A stretch of 64,000 nt of DNA from Lewinellaceae bacterium (GCA_020636315.1 JACJYA010000009.1:285218-349217), one strand, 5' to 3'. Positions 26,089 through 34,928 are shown, counted from the stretch's first letter. Program-made: numbers and translations. The notes: generated from the letters alone by a model not told the origin.

Positions 26089-26166
26089 GGGGGGGCGATG
26101 AGGGATTGAAGGGATGGATGACTGAATGGACAACCCAATCATTCCTTCATTCCCTCATTCCTTCAA
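26089..26166. terminator. imperfect dyad between convergent genes
   Basis: Purine-rich GGATTGAAGGGATGG repeats face pyrimidine-rich CATTCCTTCATTCC repeats between the GH3 and SDR stops. It could form an imperfect bidirectional hairpin. Confidence 0.3.
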
Positions 26167-26934
26167 TCATTCTATCTCCCACATGTCTCCCCACAGGCGC
26201 GAAGCGCCGTCCACATAGAGCGTTTCCCCGCTGATGTATTTTGAAAGGGCAAGGAACAGGACGGCCTCGGCCACTTCATCGGTGGCACCCAGCCGTTTCA
26301 TGGGCACCGTCTTGCTGACCTGAGCAACCAGTTCCGGCGGATAATTATCCAGGCCGGTGGACTGGATAATGCCCGGAGCCACACAGTTGATGCGAATCCC
26401 GCGGTTGGCCCATTCCACTGCCAACGATTTGGTGAGGTTATCCACCCCGGCGCGGGCGGCGCCCGTGTGGGCCATGCCCGGAAATCCGCAATGCAGGTCA
26501 ACAATGATGTTGACGATGTTGCCCTGCTTCTGAGGGAAGAAGAAATGCTGCGCCATGGCCTGCGTCATGAACCAGGTGCCGTTGAGGTTGGTATTGATAA
26601 CGGCCAGCCACCCTTTGGGGCTGATCCCCTCGGCCGGTGAGGGAAACTGCCCGCCGGCATTATTGACCAGTAGATGGAGCTTTCCGCTTTTCTCCTTGAT
26701 GAATGCAGCCAGTTCTTCGATCCGTTCCGGCTCCCGGATATCCAGCTGAAAAGGGTGGCAGAGGCCGAATTCACTGAGTTTGGCGGCAGCTTCCTTAAGG
26801 CGTTCCTCCTTACGGGAGGCAATAAACACTTCGGCCCCGTAATGGAGCAATTGCCGGGCAATAGCAAATCCGATGCCGCTTCCTCCACCGGTGACCAGGG
26901 CTACCTGCCCCGAAAAAATTCCTGGTTTGAACAT
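26167..26934 (-). CDS. SDR-family oxidoreductase, dienoyl/enoyl-CoA-reductase-like
   Basis: A 255-residue Rossmann-fold protein. The NAD(P) motif TGGGSGIG is at about 15-22 and NNAGG at about 91. Where classical SDRs have YxxxK the sequence reads HTGAARAGVDNLTK, so both Tyr and Lys are replaced, as in peroxisomal trans-2-enoyl-CoA reductase and 2,4-dienoyl-CoA reductase relatives. The ending (SGETLYVDGASRLWGDMW) is like that group too. A role in fatty-acid metabolism is likely, but the reaction is not certain. Confidence 0.8.
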   Translation of the reverse strand: MFKPGIFSGQVALVTGGGSGIGFAIARQLLHYGAEVFIASRKEERLKEAAAKLSEFGLCHPFQLDIREPERIEELAAFIKEKSGKLHLLVNNAGGQFPSPAEGISPKGWLAVINTNLNGTWFMTQAMAQHFFFPQKQGNIVNIIVDLHCGFPGMAHTGAARAGVDNLTKSLAVEWANRGIRINCVAPGIIQSTGLDNYPPELVAQVSKTVPMKRLGATDEVAEAVLFLALSKYISGETLYVDGASRLWGDMWEIE

Positions 26935-27109
26935 AGCTGCTGATTTTAGAGTGTCATTTTGGCGCCCGCTTATTGAAAAACTGAAGAAAAGTCAAGACAA
27001 AACGTCAGTCGCCTTGCCATTTTTTCTCATTCTTCAGGGTGGAACACCATTTGCAATATGGTAAGTGTATTTTGAATTAAAAAACTCAAAAAATAAAAAC
27101 TTCAAAGCC

Positions 27110-27562
27110 ATGACTGTCTTAAGCGTTAAACCAGTAACCAGAAAGCGGAACCAATTCAATGATTTTGACCGCATTTTCAACGAATTCTTCAACACCGGCT
27201 ACCCCACTGCCCAGAATAATGGAAATGGATATAAAGCCAAGCCGGCCGTCAACGTTATCGAGAACGGCGATGCATTCCGCATTGAACTTGCTGCGCCGGG
27301 CCTGAACAAGGAAGATTTCAACATCAATGTTGACAAAAATGTGCTGCGCATCGAAGTCAAAAAGGAATTCAAGGCAGAAGAAGGGGAAACCTACAAGCGC
27401 CGCGAATTCGGTTATTTCGAATTCAATCGCAGCTTCCGCCTTCCGGAAACCATTGACAGTGAGCGCATTGACGCAAACTACAAAAATGGCATCCTGCTGG
27501 TCAACCTTCCCAAAAAGGAAGAGGCCAGGGTAAAACCGGCACGCACTATCCAGATCGGGTAA
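27110..27562 (+). CDS. Hsp20/alpha-crystallin family small heat-shock protein (first copy)
   Basis: A 150-residue small heat-shock protein from the ATG at 27110; the upstream in-frame codon at 27065 is not convincing. The alpha-crystallin domain (about 45-145) begins KPAVNVIENGDAFRIELAAPG, has NGILLVNLPKKE near the end, and a C-terminal anchor RTIQIG with an I-x-I motif. These proteins hold unfolding proteins in soluble complexes. The second Hsp20 gene follows after 95 nt in the same direction. Confidence 0.9.
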   Translation: MTVLSVKPVTRKRNQFNDFDRIFNEFFNTGYPTAQNNGNGYKAKPAVNVIENGDAFRIELAAPGLNKEDFNINVDKNVLRIEVKKEFKAEEGETYKRREFGYFEFNRSFRLPETIDSERIDANYKNGILLVNLPKKEEARVKPARTIQIG

Positions 27563-27657
27563 TCGCCGGCCGTTTGCCCTTTTTTGTGACACAGCGCTGA
27601 CAAAAAGAAGTAAATCTTTCGGCGTTGTTATTTGTTAACCTAAATAGAATCGATATT

Positions 27658-28095
27658 ATGAGCCTGGTAAGATATAATCCATTTGCCACGAAAAGTGTGA
27701 GCAATTTTTTCGACGACGTTTTCAACCGCGGCATTACTGACTTCTTCGGAAGTGACTTTTCCACGAATATGCCGTCTGTTAATGTAGTGGAAACTGAAAA
27801 GAACTATCGCGTAGAGGTGGCTGCCCCCGGCCTTGAAAAAGAAGATTTCGAGGTAAGCGTTGACAACGGGTTTCTGAACATCTCGGCAAAGAAAGAGCAT
27901 CAGGATGAAGTAAAAGAAGGCGATAAATACATGCGCCGCGAGTTCAACTTCAGCTCTTTCACCCGCAGCTTCCAATTGCCGGAAACTGTAAACGCTGAAG
28001 ATATCGCCGCCAACTACGAAAACGGCGTGCTCATCCTTACGCTCCCCAAAAAGGAGAATAAGGTTGAAGCTGCCAAAGTGATAAAGATCAAGTAA
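27658..28095 (+). CDS. Hsp20/alpha-crystallin family small heat-shock protein (second copy)
   Basis: A 145-residue paralogue of the preceding Hsp20 (start at ATG 27658, MSLVRYNPFATKSV). The crystallin domain PSVNVVETEKNYRVEVAAPG to NGVLILTLPKKE and the C-terminal IKIK motif are intact. The two proteins share domain order and key motifs, so they arose by duplication, but N-termini differ, which usually changes oligomer size and clients. A strong terminator follows. Confidence 0.9.
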   Translation: MSLVRYNPFATKSVSNFFDDVFNRGITDFFGSDFSTNMPSVNVVETEKNYRVEVAAPGLEKEDFEVSVDNGFLNISAKKEHQDEVKEGDKYMRREFNFSSFTRSFQLPETVNAEDIAANYENGVLILTLPKKENKVEAAKVIKIK

Positions 28096-28159
28096 AAAAC
28101 TCAGGACAGGCTTACTGTCCGAAAGGTTAGTTAATAGGGTTTTAGGTGTTTATTTTGGA

Positions 28160-28193
28160 AGCCGGCACGAACCATCGTGCCGGCTCTTTTTTT
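28160..28193 (+). terminator. terminator after the Hsp20 pair
   Basis: A perfect 11-bp stem, AGCCGGCACGA / TCGTGCCGGCT, with loop ACCA, followed by C and seven T. Confidence 0.9.
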
Positions 28194-28251
28194 GCCCAAG
28201 CGCCCAAGGCGACGCCTTCCCGGTGAGTTTCTTGCCCGGTGATAAATATGA

Positions 28252-28467
28252 GTCATCCCGAATTTTATTTCAGGCCTTCAGCCTGACATTTGGGCTGGAA
28301 TTATCTTCCCCGGGCGAGGCCCGGGGCATCAATGTAACAGCCTTTCAGGCTGAAAGCCTGACAAATTGCAGCTTGGGGCACCGCCCCAAGCCTGAAAGAA
28401 GCAGATAACTCAGGCTGAAGGCCTGAAATAATATCCCAAAGAATATCATTTTGAAATTTGGGATGAC
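28252..28467. repeat. cluster of nested palindromes (216 bp)
   Basis: Outer arms 28252-28265 and 28454-28467 match at 13 of 14 bases. Inner arms 28268-28286 and 28410-28428 are a perfect 19-bp inverted repeat. Between them are further hairpins: CCCCGGGC-GAG-GCCCGGGG at about 28308-28326 and GCTTGGGGC-ACC-GCCCCAAGC at about 28371-28391. No coding character. Likely a mobile palindromic element. Confidence 0.6.
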
Positions 28468-28527
28468 GCATGTTTCTCTGAACTGTGACTTGCAGAAAGG
28501 CGTCACCTCAGCACCACCACCTTTCCA

Positions 28528-28582
28528 ACTATTTTTTTAGTAGAAAAACTATTTAAATAGTTGATTCAACTAATAATTTAGT
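28528..28582 (+). promoter_or_regulatory. candidate BlaI operator array
   Basis: Four ACTA/AGT-type dyads are packed just upstream of the BlaI-like gene: 28528-28541 (ACTA-N6-TAGT), 28548-28561 (ACTATTTAAATAGT), 28559-28571 (AGTTGATTCAACT) and 28569-28582 (ACTAATAATTTAGT). BlaI/MecI regulators bind dyads built on ACTA-like half sites, so autoregulation is likely. Confidence 0.5.
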
Positions 28583-28595
28583 TTATATTGCGCTC

Positions 28596-28958
28596 ATGAA
28601 GAAGTTAACTGCTAAAGAGGAAGAGGTCATGCAGGTGCTGTGGAAGTTGAAAAAGGCATTTGTAAAAGACATCATCGAAGAGCTTCCCGAGCCTCGGCCG
28701 CATTACAATACGGTTTCCACCATCGTCCGCCTGCTGGAAGAGCGGGGCTTTGTCGGCCATAAAGCCTATGGCAACGCCCATCAGTATTTTCCCGTAGTTT
28801 CCAAAAGCGAATACACCCGGTATTACATGGGTGATGTATTGGCCAATTACTTCGACAACTCTGTGAAACGAATGGTGGCTTTTTTTGCAGAAGAAGAGGA
28901 ACTCAGCGAAGAAGAAATTCAGGAGATCATCCGATTAATAGAAAAAAAAGGTAAATGA
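28596..28958 (+). CDS. BlaI/MecI/CopY-family transcriptional repressor
   Basis: A 120-residue winged-helix repressor (LTAKEEEVMQVLWKLKKAF, helix-turn-helix near HYNTVSTIVRLLEERGF) with a C-terminal dimerisation helix. Family members are inactivated by proteolysis by the partner M56 sensor protease. The partner gene follows after a single base. The promoter contains a run of ACTA/TAGT dyads. What signal it answers here (beta-lactam or another envelope stress) is unknown; no beta-lactamase gene is adjacent. Confidence 0.92.
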   Translation: MKKLTAKEEEVMQVLWKLKKAFVKDIIEELPEPRPHYNTVSTIVRLLEERGFVGHKAYGNAHQYFPVVSKSEYTRYYMGDVLANYFDNSVKRMVAFFAEEEELSEEEIQEIIRLIEKKGK

Positions 28959-28959
28959 T

Positions 28960-30483
28960 ATGCCCCTGCTGACCTATCTGGGGCATGCCAGCCTATTCCT
29001 GGCCTGCCTGTACAGCGCTTACTGGTTACTTTTCCACCGGGAAGCTTTCCATCAGCTCAACCGGCTGATCCTGTTGCTGATCATTGCCGCCACACTGGCC
29101 CTGCCGAAAGTGCCGGCGCCGGCACTTTTTCAAAATAAAGGGAAAAACACTTTCTCCGTATCCGACTGGCTGCCAGTTCCATCCGGAGGCACAACTGGCT
29201 TTCCCTCCCCGGCCCCGGGGACAGGGCCCGAGCTACAGCCCGTAGGGGGCGCCTCCGGGCATCTCTCTGATGCCTCTTTTTTTTCAATAAGCCAATGGCT
29301 TATCCTGGCCTACTTCATTGGGCTGGTGCTGCTGGCGGCTCGCTTCGCCCTGCAGCTCTACCTTGCCCTGCGTTTTCTAAGCCGAAGCTCCTGGGAAAAA
29401 GATGGAAGCGGATGGCTGGCCAGCTCCTCGGAACTGTCAACGCCCTTTTCTTTCTGGAATGTCATTTTCCTTCCGGAAAAATACAAAAGCTCGCCCCTGC
29501 AGGAGTTTATTCTCGCCCACGAACGCGTTCACCGGCGGCAGTGGCATTCGGCCGACCTCCTGCTGGCAGAACTGTTCTGCATCGCCTTCTGGTTCCATCC
29601 GGCAGCGTGGAGGCTCAACCGGGCGCTCCGGGCCAAGCTGGAGCACATTGCCGATGAGGCTGCCCTGGATACCGGGCTGGACCCCAGGAGCTATCAGTTC
29701 AGCCTGCTCCGCCTGGCCAGCAAAAATTCCTCGATACGGCTCGCCAATCAATTTAATCAATCACTCATAAAAACCCGAATTGTTATGATGAATACCAGGA
29801 AATCACCCGAACACTACAAGTTGAAATACCTGGCTGTACTTCCCCTCTTCTCTCTACTTGTGCTGGCCTTCAACGATGCCCGGGCGCAGGCTGAAGAAAC
29901 GCAACCTGCCAAAACTTCGGTAGGAGTGCATTCGGCAAATGGCCCGTCCGGAACTGCTGTATCCGATAATGCCCGAGGAGCCGTCGCTATCGGAAGCGGC
30001 TCTTCGGCGACGGCAATAGCCCGCTCTTCAGGGGGAGCGATCGCAGTGGGGCCATCCTCTTCTTCATCGGCAACTTCCGGCAAAGTTAATGGCAGTGGCC
30101 AGGCCGAAACCCCGTACGAGTCCGTTTTCGTGGCCATCGGCGCTGAGTTCCCCGTAGAGCGGCTGCCTCAGCTGGAGAAGGACCTGAAAGAACAGGGCAT
30201 CCTGCTCAACATTGAAGAGCTGGATTACAACCCCGATAAGCTCATTACCCGCATAAAGCTGAGTGTACGCACCACCGACGGAAGGATGCACGGCAACGGC
30301 TTCAGCTACAATGACGGCCAACCCATCGATGAACCGGTCATTTTCTACGTGAGAAGGGACGAAGGCAACTATGGCTTCGGCATCTTTTCCGGAAAGCCGG
30401 GCAAAGACGTTCCGGCTGAAGTACGCAGCGTTGTCGGGAAAATGGAAAACGGCTACTTCGCAGGCAAGATCATTATGGAATAG
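28960..30483 (+). CDS. M56-family (BlaR1-like) membrane metallopeptidase
   Basis: A 507-residue integral-membrane protease. N-terminal TM helices (about 5-50 and 105-130) precede the zinc motif HERVH (187-191) in ILAHERVHRRQWH, with the downstream FWFHPAAWRLNRALRAKLEHIADEAA helix carrying the third ligand region (ADE). A further TM helix near 290-310 leads to a periplasmic tail of about 190 residues with a Ser/Ala-rich linker instead of a penicillin-binding domain. The missing sensor domain suggests a ligand other than beta-lactam. Translationally coupled to the repressor gene. Confidence 0.9.
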   Translation: MPLLTYLGHASLFLACLYSAYWLLFHREAFHQLNRLILLLIIAATLALPKVPAPALFQNKGKNTFSVSDWLPVPSGGTTGFPSPAPGTGPELQPVGGASGHLSDASFFSISQWLILAYFIGLVLLAARFALQLYLALRFLSRSSWEKDGSGWLASSSELSTPFSFWNVIFLPEKYKSSPLQEFILAHERVHRRQWHSADLLLAELFCIAFWFHPAAWRLNRALRAKLEHIADEAALDTGLDPRSYQFSLLRLASKNSSIRLANQFNQSLIKTRIVMMNTRKSPEHYKLKYLAVLPLFSLLVLAFNDARAQAEETQPAKTSVGVHSANGPSGTAVSDNARGAVAIGSGSSATAIARSSGGAIAVGPSSSSSATSGKVNGSGQAETPYESVFVAIGAEFPVERLPQLEKDLKEQGILLNIEELDYNPDKLITRIKLSVRTTDGRMHGNGFSYNDGQPIDEPVIFYVRRDEGNYGFGIFSGKPGKDVPAEVRSVVGKMENGYFAGKIIME

Positions 30484-30492
30484 AAACCTTAC

Positions 30493-30628
30493 GGATGGAA
30501 GGCACTTTCAAAACGGACCCGGCAGTGGTCAAAGTTCCTGGTTTCTGAGCGGCCTGGCGAATGGCGAACACCGATTTCCGAACAGCGCCCTGAGGTTCCA
30601 GGACCCCTGCCCGAAGTGCCTTCCATCC
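30493..30628. repeat. inverted repeat between convergent genes
   Basis: Perfect 15-bp arms GGATGGAAGGCACTT (30493-30507) and its complement (30614-30628) enclose about 106 bases lacking coding character. The same word heads the hairpin at 41692. It lies between the BlaR1-like and DUF1501 genes. Confidence 0.55.
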
Positions 30629-30669
30629 AACAACCCGCAACATATAACCCGTAGCCAACAGCCAATTCC

Positions 30670-31863
30670 TTACACCACCGCCAACTTTTCAAATTCCCCA
30701 CCCAACACTGCCGCAGGCCTCACTTCCAACCACATCTCCAGTATCGTCGCATACAGAGACCGAAAATCCACCTGATATTTCAAGTCCCCCTCATCGAGAT
30801 CCAACAGATCGGGGGGTGGATTGAAAAAACCGGGCTGCTTCAGCTGGCCGCCCAGCAGGAAAACGTTATTGGCCGTGCCGTGGTCGGTGCCATTACTGGC
30901 ATTCTGTTTGACGCGGCGGCCGAACTCGGAGAATGCCATGATCAGAGTATCATCCAGCAGGCCATTTTGCTTCAGGTCACTTACGAAGGCCTGCACCCCT
31001 TCCGCCAGTTGCTGCAGGAGGCGCGCCTGCCGGTTCCTTTGGTTGGCATGGGTATCGAAACCGGTCAGGTTGACATAATAGATCCGGGTGGCGGCATCGG
31101 CAGTGATAAGCTCCGCCACTTTTTTGAGGTCCTGCCCGAAGGGCGTCAGAGGATAGGTGGCCTTCGAGGAGTGCGTTTTCGAGTGCTCATAAAGATAGTC
31201 GGCGGAGGATTGGGTATCCACCATTATTTTATAAAGATAAGCAGCCTGTTCGTGTTCGTGGTGATGGCCAGCCTGGCCCACGGCCTGCAGGAAGCGGTTG
31301 TCGGTAGTGCGCTTCAATTGCCGGGCGTCACTCATGGCAAAACCGCTATGCTCCCGGCCTTTCAGCGCCAGGCTGAGGCTGTCGTCCAGTTCCAGGGCGT
31401 GATATGGTGTGGCGCAACCATCACATTCGCTGTCCAGATAACGGCCCAGCCAGCCCGTACTCAGGTACTCATCACTATCACTGGCCGTGTGCCAGATGTC
31501 CATTGAACGAAAGTGAGAGCGGTCGGGATTGGGATAGCCCACGCTGTTGATGATGCTGAGCAAACCTTCGTCATACAACGCCCGGAGAGGTTCCAGGGCG
31601 GGGTTGAACCCAAGCTCGTCATTGGCCGGCAGCACTTCCGCCGCCGGAATGGCCAGCGTGGGGCGGCTCCGGTAATACTCCTCATTCCGGTAGGGGATGA
31701 TCGTATTCAGGCCGTCATTCCCTCCGGACAGCTGGATGACGACCAGTATTTTTCCAAAACGGCTGCCTTCCACCCTGCCGCTGAACGCTGCCGGCAAAAA
31801 GGACGGCGCCAGCAGGCTGGTGGAAGCTAGAGCGGATGCTTTGAGGAAATCTCTTCGTTTCAT
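30670..31863 (-). CDS. DUF1501 domain protein with Tat-type signal
   Basis: A 397-residue exported protein. The N-terminus MKRRDFLKASALAS is a twin-arginine-like signal. DUF1501 features follow: VVIQLSGGNDGLNTIIPY, the DRSHFRSMDIWHTA block and FGRRVKQNASNGTDHGTANN near residue 330. The family is sulfatase-like in fold and is nearly always encoded next to a DUF1800 protein; function unknown. Here the DUF1800 gene lies 379 bases upstream on the same strand, with a repeat-rich spacer between. Confidence 0.88.
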   Translation of the reverse strand: MKRRDFLKASALASTSLLAPSFLPAAFSGRVEGSRFGKILVVIQLSGGNDGLNTIIPYRNEEYYRSRPTLAIPAAEVLPANDELGFNPALEPLRALYDEGLLSIINSVGYPNPDRSHFRSMDIWHTASDSDEYLSTGWLGRYLDSECDGCATPYHALELDDSLSLALKGREHSGFAMSDARQLKRTTDNRFLQAVGQAGHHHEHEQAAYLYKIMVDTQSSADYLYEHSKTHSSKATYPLTPFGQDLKKVAELITADAATRIYYVNLTGFDTHANQRNRQARLLQQLAEGVQAFVSDLKQNGLLDDTLIMAFSEFGRRVKQNASNGTDHGTANNVFLLGGQLKQPGFFNPPPDLLDLDEGDLKYQVDFRSLYATILEMWLEVRPAAVLGGEFEKLAVV

Positions 31864-31916
31864 TGGCTGTAGTCTTTTTTGGTAACCATGCTGCGGTTGT
31901 CAGCTGGTCAACCCCA

Positions 31917-32203
31917 TTAAGAGTTTGTTCAAAATTCAATCAATGGCCTGCGAACGGCAAATTTTGTTCCATCCGGCGTTAAATTTTTCGCCGGATTGCC
32001 CGCATCCGGCTGCAAAATTTGCCTTGGCTGGAATAAAATTTTCTCGCTCTCGGCTCATCATCGAAATTTGAACAAACTCTAAGTTAAGCGGCCGGGCTTG
32101 TCGGAAGGCGACTCCAAGCTCGCCTTTCGACTTCCCAAAGCCGCTCTGTCCCAGGGTAGCTCAATTTGGCCCATGACAGAGCGGCGGCTGTTTTTCTTAA
32201 CTT
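31917..32203. repeat. palindrome-rich spacer, MITE-like
   Basis: Two neighbouring inverted-repeat units. Unit one: arms 31920-31937 and 32063-32080 (17 of 18), with an inner perfect pair 31956-31966 / 32013-32023 and a CCGGCG/CGCCGG hairpin. Unit two: AAGTTAAG 32081-32088 / CTTAACTT 32196-32203, with inner CCGCTCTGTC 32141-32150 / GACAGAGCGG 32175-32184. It fills the gap between the DUF1800 and DUF1501 genes and holds no gene. Confidence 0.55.
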
Positions 32204-32241
32204 AATGGCAATGGTCAGCTGGTTGTTGTTTGTTGGCCATT

Positions 32242-33612
32242 TCAGCAAAGCTGGTATTCCGGTAACGACATCAGCCGCATCACCAGGGAGTTGGCGTAGT
32301 CCCAGTCACTGCCGGCTGAGGCATACTGTTTGAGCAGGCTTGTGTCGATCTGTGGTTTGGCCAGGAACAGGTATTCCGCCAGCCGCTCATGGTATTGTTC
32401 TCGGCGTACGCCTTCCAGCAGATCCATAAGGGGGCGGGTATCGATGGTGGCGTCGAGGCGCCGAATGGCCTGCCCCCGGTTCCGTGCCTCGGGTTCATCC
32501 TTGGTGCGGAAATTGACTTCGGACAGCTGGAAAAGATAGCCCGCCAGATTGAGCCGCAGCATGAGGGTGGCATTGTCGATCCAGGTTTTGCCGCCGGGCC
32601 AGCCGGCCACATTGGGCGGGTTGAACAAAACCTGCCCGAGGGCCCGCTGAAGGAACAACAGGGCCTTGTCGTTGACAAAGCGCACATCCAGGGTGCGGAT
32701 AATGCCTACGATCAGTTCTACCGGCGATTTTATGCGGCTGCCGATATTCGGTGAGGCATAGAACCAGTCACTTTCAAAGATGGACCGCATGAGCGGAGCG
32801 ATCTCATAGCCGGACTCATAGAATTGCCGGCCGAGCGCTTCTATCCGGGCCTCATCCACTTTCTCGTTGACGAAATAACGATAAACTTTCCGGGTTATGG
32901 AACGAGCCGTTTCCCGTTTTTCCAGAACGATATCGATGATATCGGTTCCGTCGAAATTGCCGGTTTGCCCCAAAAACTTTTTGGTTCCGTAATCGTGGAA
33001 ATTGGGCCGGAAGGTAAAGTCTCCGACGAGATTGCTCGACCAGCCCGTAAAAGCGCGGGCGGCTTCTTTGATATCCTGTTCACTATAATGCCCCCGCCCG
33101 ATGGTGAAGAGTTCGAGCAGCTCGCGGGCAAAATTTTCATTCGGTTTCTCCTTTCGGTTCTGCTGGTTGTTGAGGAAGCGGATCATGGCGCCGTCGCGGG
33201 CGATGGCCAGGGTGAGCTCCCGGAAGTTGCCCAGCGCATGCCGCCGGAGAGTGTTGGCATACCGAACCCCCAGCGCACCGAACCGGGGCTGACAGGCAAA
33301 ATGGCCATGCCAGAAAAGAGCCATTCGCTCGAGAAATGCACTGTAACGGTTGCCGGCCATGCGGTGTATCCATTCGGCATTGGCCTCCGCCAGTTTTTCG
33401 CGCTGTTGTTCCAGCACTACCTCCTTTTCTTTCGGGCTCATTTGCCGGAAACGCGCCTCAGAGGGCGTAGGAACCAATGCGTCCTCAACAATGCCCGCCT
33501 CCCGAAAAAGCTGATCGACGGCCTGCTGAAGAGACCGGCCCTGCTGAAGCCGCCATTCCTCCGGGCTCAGTCCAAATCCTGCTCTCCAATAAAGGTGCTG
33601 TATCTTTTCCAT
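32242..33612 (-). CDS. DUF1800 domain protein
   Basis: A 456-residue protein starting MEKIQHLYWRAGFGLSPEEW; the LYWRAGFG-x-P start is the family's hallmark, and the 14-codon upstream extension is rejected. Further family blocks are MALFWHGHFACQ, NENFARELLELFTIGRGHY, KEAARAFTGW, PPNVAGWPGGKTWIDN. No signal peptide is evident. Function unknown. It is the constant partner of DUF1501 proteins, and here the two genes are in the usual order on one strand. Confidence 0.88.
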   Translation of the reverse strand: MEKIQHLYWRAGFGLSPEEWRLQQGRSLQQAVDQLFREAGIVEDALVPTPSEARFRQMSPKEKEVVLEQQREKLAEANAEWIHRMAGNRYSAFLERMALFWHGHFACQPRFGALGVRYANTLRRHALGNFRELTLAIARDGAMIRFLNNQQNRKEKPNENFARELLELFTIGRGHYSEQDIKEAARAFTGWSSNLVGDFTFRPNFHDYGTKKFLGQTGNFDGTDIIDIVLEKRETARSITRKVYRYFVNEKVDEARIEALGRQFYESGYEIAPLMRSIFESDWFYASPNIGSRIKSPVELIVGIIRTLDVRFVNDKALLFLQRALGQVLFNPPNVAGWPGGKTWIDNATLMLRLNLAGYLFQLSEVNFRTKDEPEARNRGQAIRRLDATIDTRPLMDLLEGVRREQYHERLAEYLFLAKPQIDTSLLKQYASAGSDWDYANSLVMRLMSLPEYQLC

Positions 33613-33707
33613 GCTGCCGGTTTGGTTTATTCCTCTGATAGGAATTAACGCCAATGGTTTAACGGCAGCACGATATTTTAACAGCCCTTAACGTTCACGG
33701 GCCAAAC

Positions 33708-33738
33708 ATTAAGCGGCAATGGTAAATTGCCGCTTAAT
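33708..33738 (-). terminator. hairpin downstream of the actin-fold gene
   Basis: A perfect 13-bp stem (ATTAAGCGGCAAT with its complement) and loop GGTAA, between the end of the 33764-34750 gene and the start of the DUF1800 gene. There is only a weak T run, so it could also be a dispersed palindrome. Confidence 0.5.
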
Positions 33739-33763
33739 TTGAGCCAGCTCACAATGCTCCATA

Positions 33764-34750
33764 TTACAGCATCAGCAAAAAGCCGATCGTGAAATTCGCA
33801 TCCCAGTCAAAAACAAACTGCTGGCAGCCGGTGACGTCGGCGATGGCGTTGTAAATATTGATCCCGGCCTCTTCCTTGGCGCCTTCCGCTTCATAGGCTC
33901 CCGGAGCTTTCAAAACAGTATAGCGTTCTTCCCCCTGCCGGGCCTGCTTGGCCAGTTGATACGGTACGCCTCCTATGATAAAGCAGGTTTGGGTTTGGGC
34001 AGAAGGCGCCTTGGCCGCCTTGCTCCTGACATCGAGATAGACTTCGCTCGGGTCGGTATTATCGACGTAGTATTTGGACCCGTAAGTTTCAATGCCCGCC
34101 ACCCGGTTGCCATCGGCCCAGGAGATCTTGGTATTTCCCGAACCGATATCGACCACAAAGGCTTTGTCTTTATAAGCATCCGGAAGGACTGCCCGCAGGG
34201 CCAGCTGAGCCTCCTTCTGGGGAGTAACCGTATTGACGACGTACCCGAGCGTTTTTATTCCGCTGATGATCTTCTGGGTAGCTTCAACTTTTGCCGCGCC
34301 TGAGCTCACGACGAAGTGGATGTCCCGGCCGCTGACCCCATAATCCAGCATATTGGCAATATATTTCTTCAACCCCTGAGTGATATCTTTCCCGGAGGCC
34401 AGCCCGTCATAGACCAGGCTGTTGCCCCATTCAGCTTTTTTCAGGCTCCAGTTCCTTTCCTCATCGATCTCTACGATAAAAGAATTGAACCCTGCCGCCC
34501 CCAATTCGACAACGCCTTTCAGCGTTCCGTTCTGAGGAGCAGGGGGAATGAAATCAAAATTCCGCGCTTCAAAATCGGCAGGTTTCTGCTCTTCCCTGGG
34601 GCTTTCCTCCTTTTGTTTGGTAGTGCCGGGCTCATTTGAAATAATGCTGGCTTCCCCGGAGTTGGCAAGAATCCGGTAGCCATAGAACAGGCCGGCAACA
34701 AGTAGTATCAAGATGAGTAATTTTGCAAATGGTGTCAATCGAGTTTTCAT
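33764..34750 (-). CDS. membrane-anchored actin-fold (Ppx/GppA-like) protein
   Basis: A 328-residue protein with an N-terminal TM anchor (MKTRLTPFAKLLILILLVAG). From about residue 65 it has the two-lobed sugar-kinase/actin pattern: GVVELGAAGFNSFIVEID (first phosphate loop), VSSGAAKVEATQKI, and AFVVDIGSGNTKISWADG (second phosphate loop). These resemble Ppx/GppA phosphatases, but the first loop lacks the usual DxGS and the protein is exported or anchored, so ATP- or polyphosphate-dependent catalysis is uncertain. The ATG at 34750 precedes the TM helix directly; 37 upstream codons are rejected. No obvious partner gene. Confidence 0.6.
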   Translation of the reverse strand: MKTRLTPFAKLLILILLVAGLFYGYRILANSGEASIISNEPGTTKQKEESPREEQKPADFEARNFDFIPPAPQNGTLKGVVELGAAGFNSFIVEIDEERNWSLKKAEWGNSLVYDGLASGKDITQGLKKYIANMLDYGVSGRDIHFVVSSGAAKVEATQKIISGIKTLGYVVNTVTPQKEAQLALRAVLPDAYKDKAFVVDIGSGNTKISWADGNRVAGIETYGSKYYVDNTDPSEVYLDVRSKAAKAPSAQTQTCFIIGGVPYQLAKQARQGEERYTVLKAPGAYEAEGAKEEAGINIYNAIADVTGCQQFVFDWDANFTIGFLLML

Positions 34751-34897
34751 GGAGATAACGGTTTTGGTTTTGAAGGGGAAAGATACAAAAGACTTGTGGT
34801 AAAAGCTTTTTCCAAAAACGAGCCCAAAAGTAAACCTGAGGGCAGGCGTTTTTTCTTTCAATCCGGACTTTCACTCCTCGCAATGCTTTTTGTCTGC

Positions 34898-34905
34898 TAT
34901 CTTTG
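34898..34905 (+). promoter_or_regulatory. -7 element upstream of the SDR gene
   Basis: TATCTTTG, 24 nt before the ATG at 34929. It overlaps the longer open frame from 34890, so the shorter start is preferred. Confidence 0.5.
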
Positions 34906-34928
34906 CCCCTCATCAAAAGAGCGGTTCA

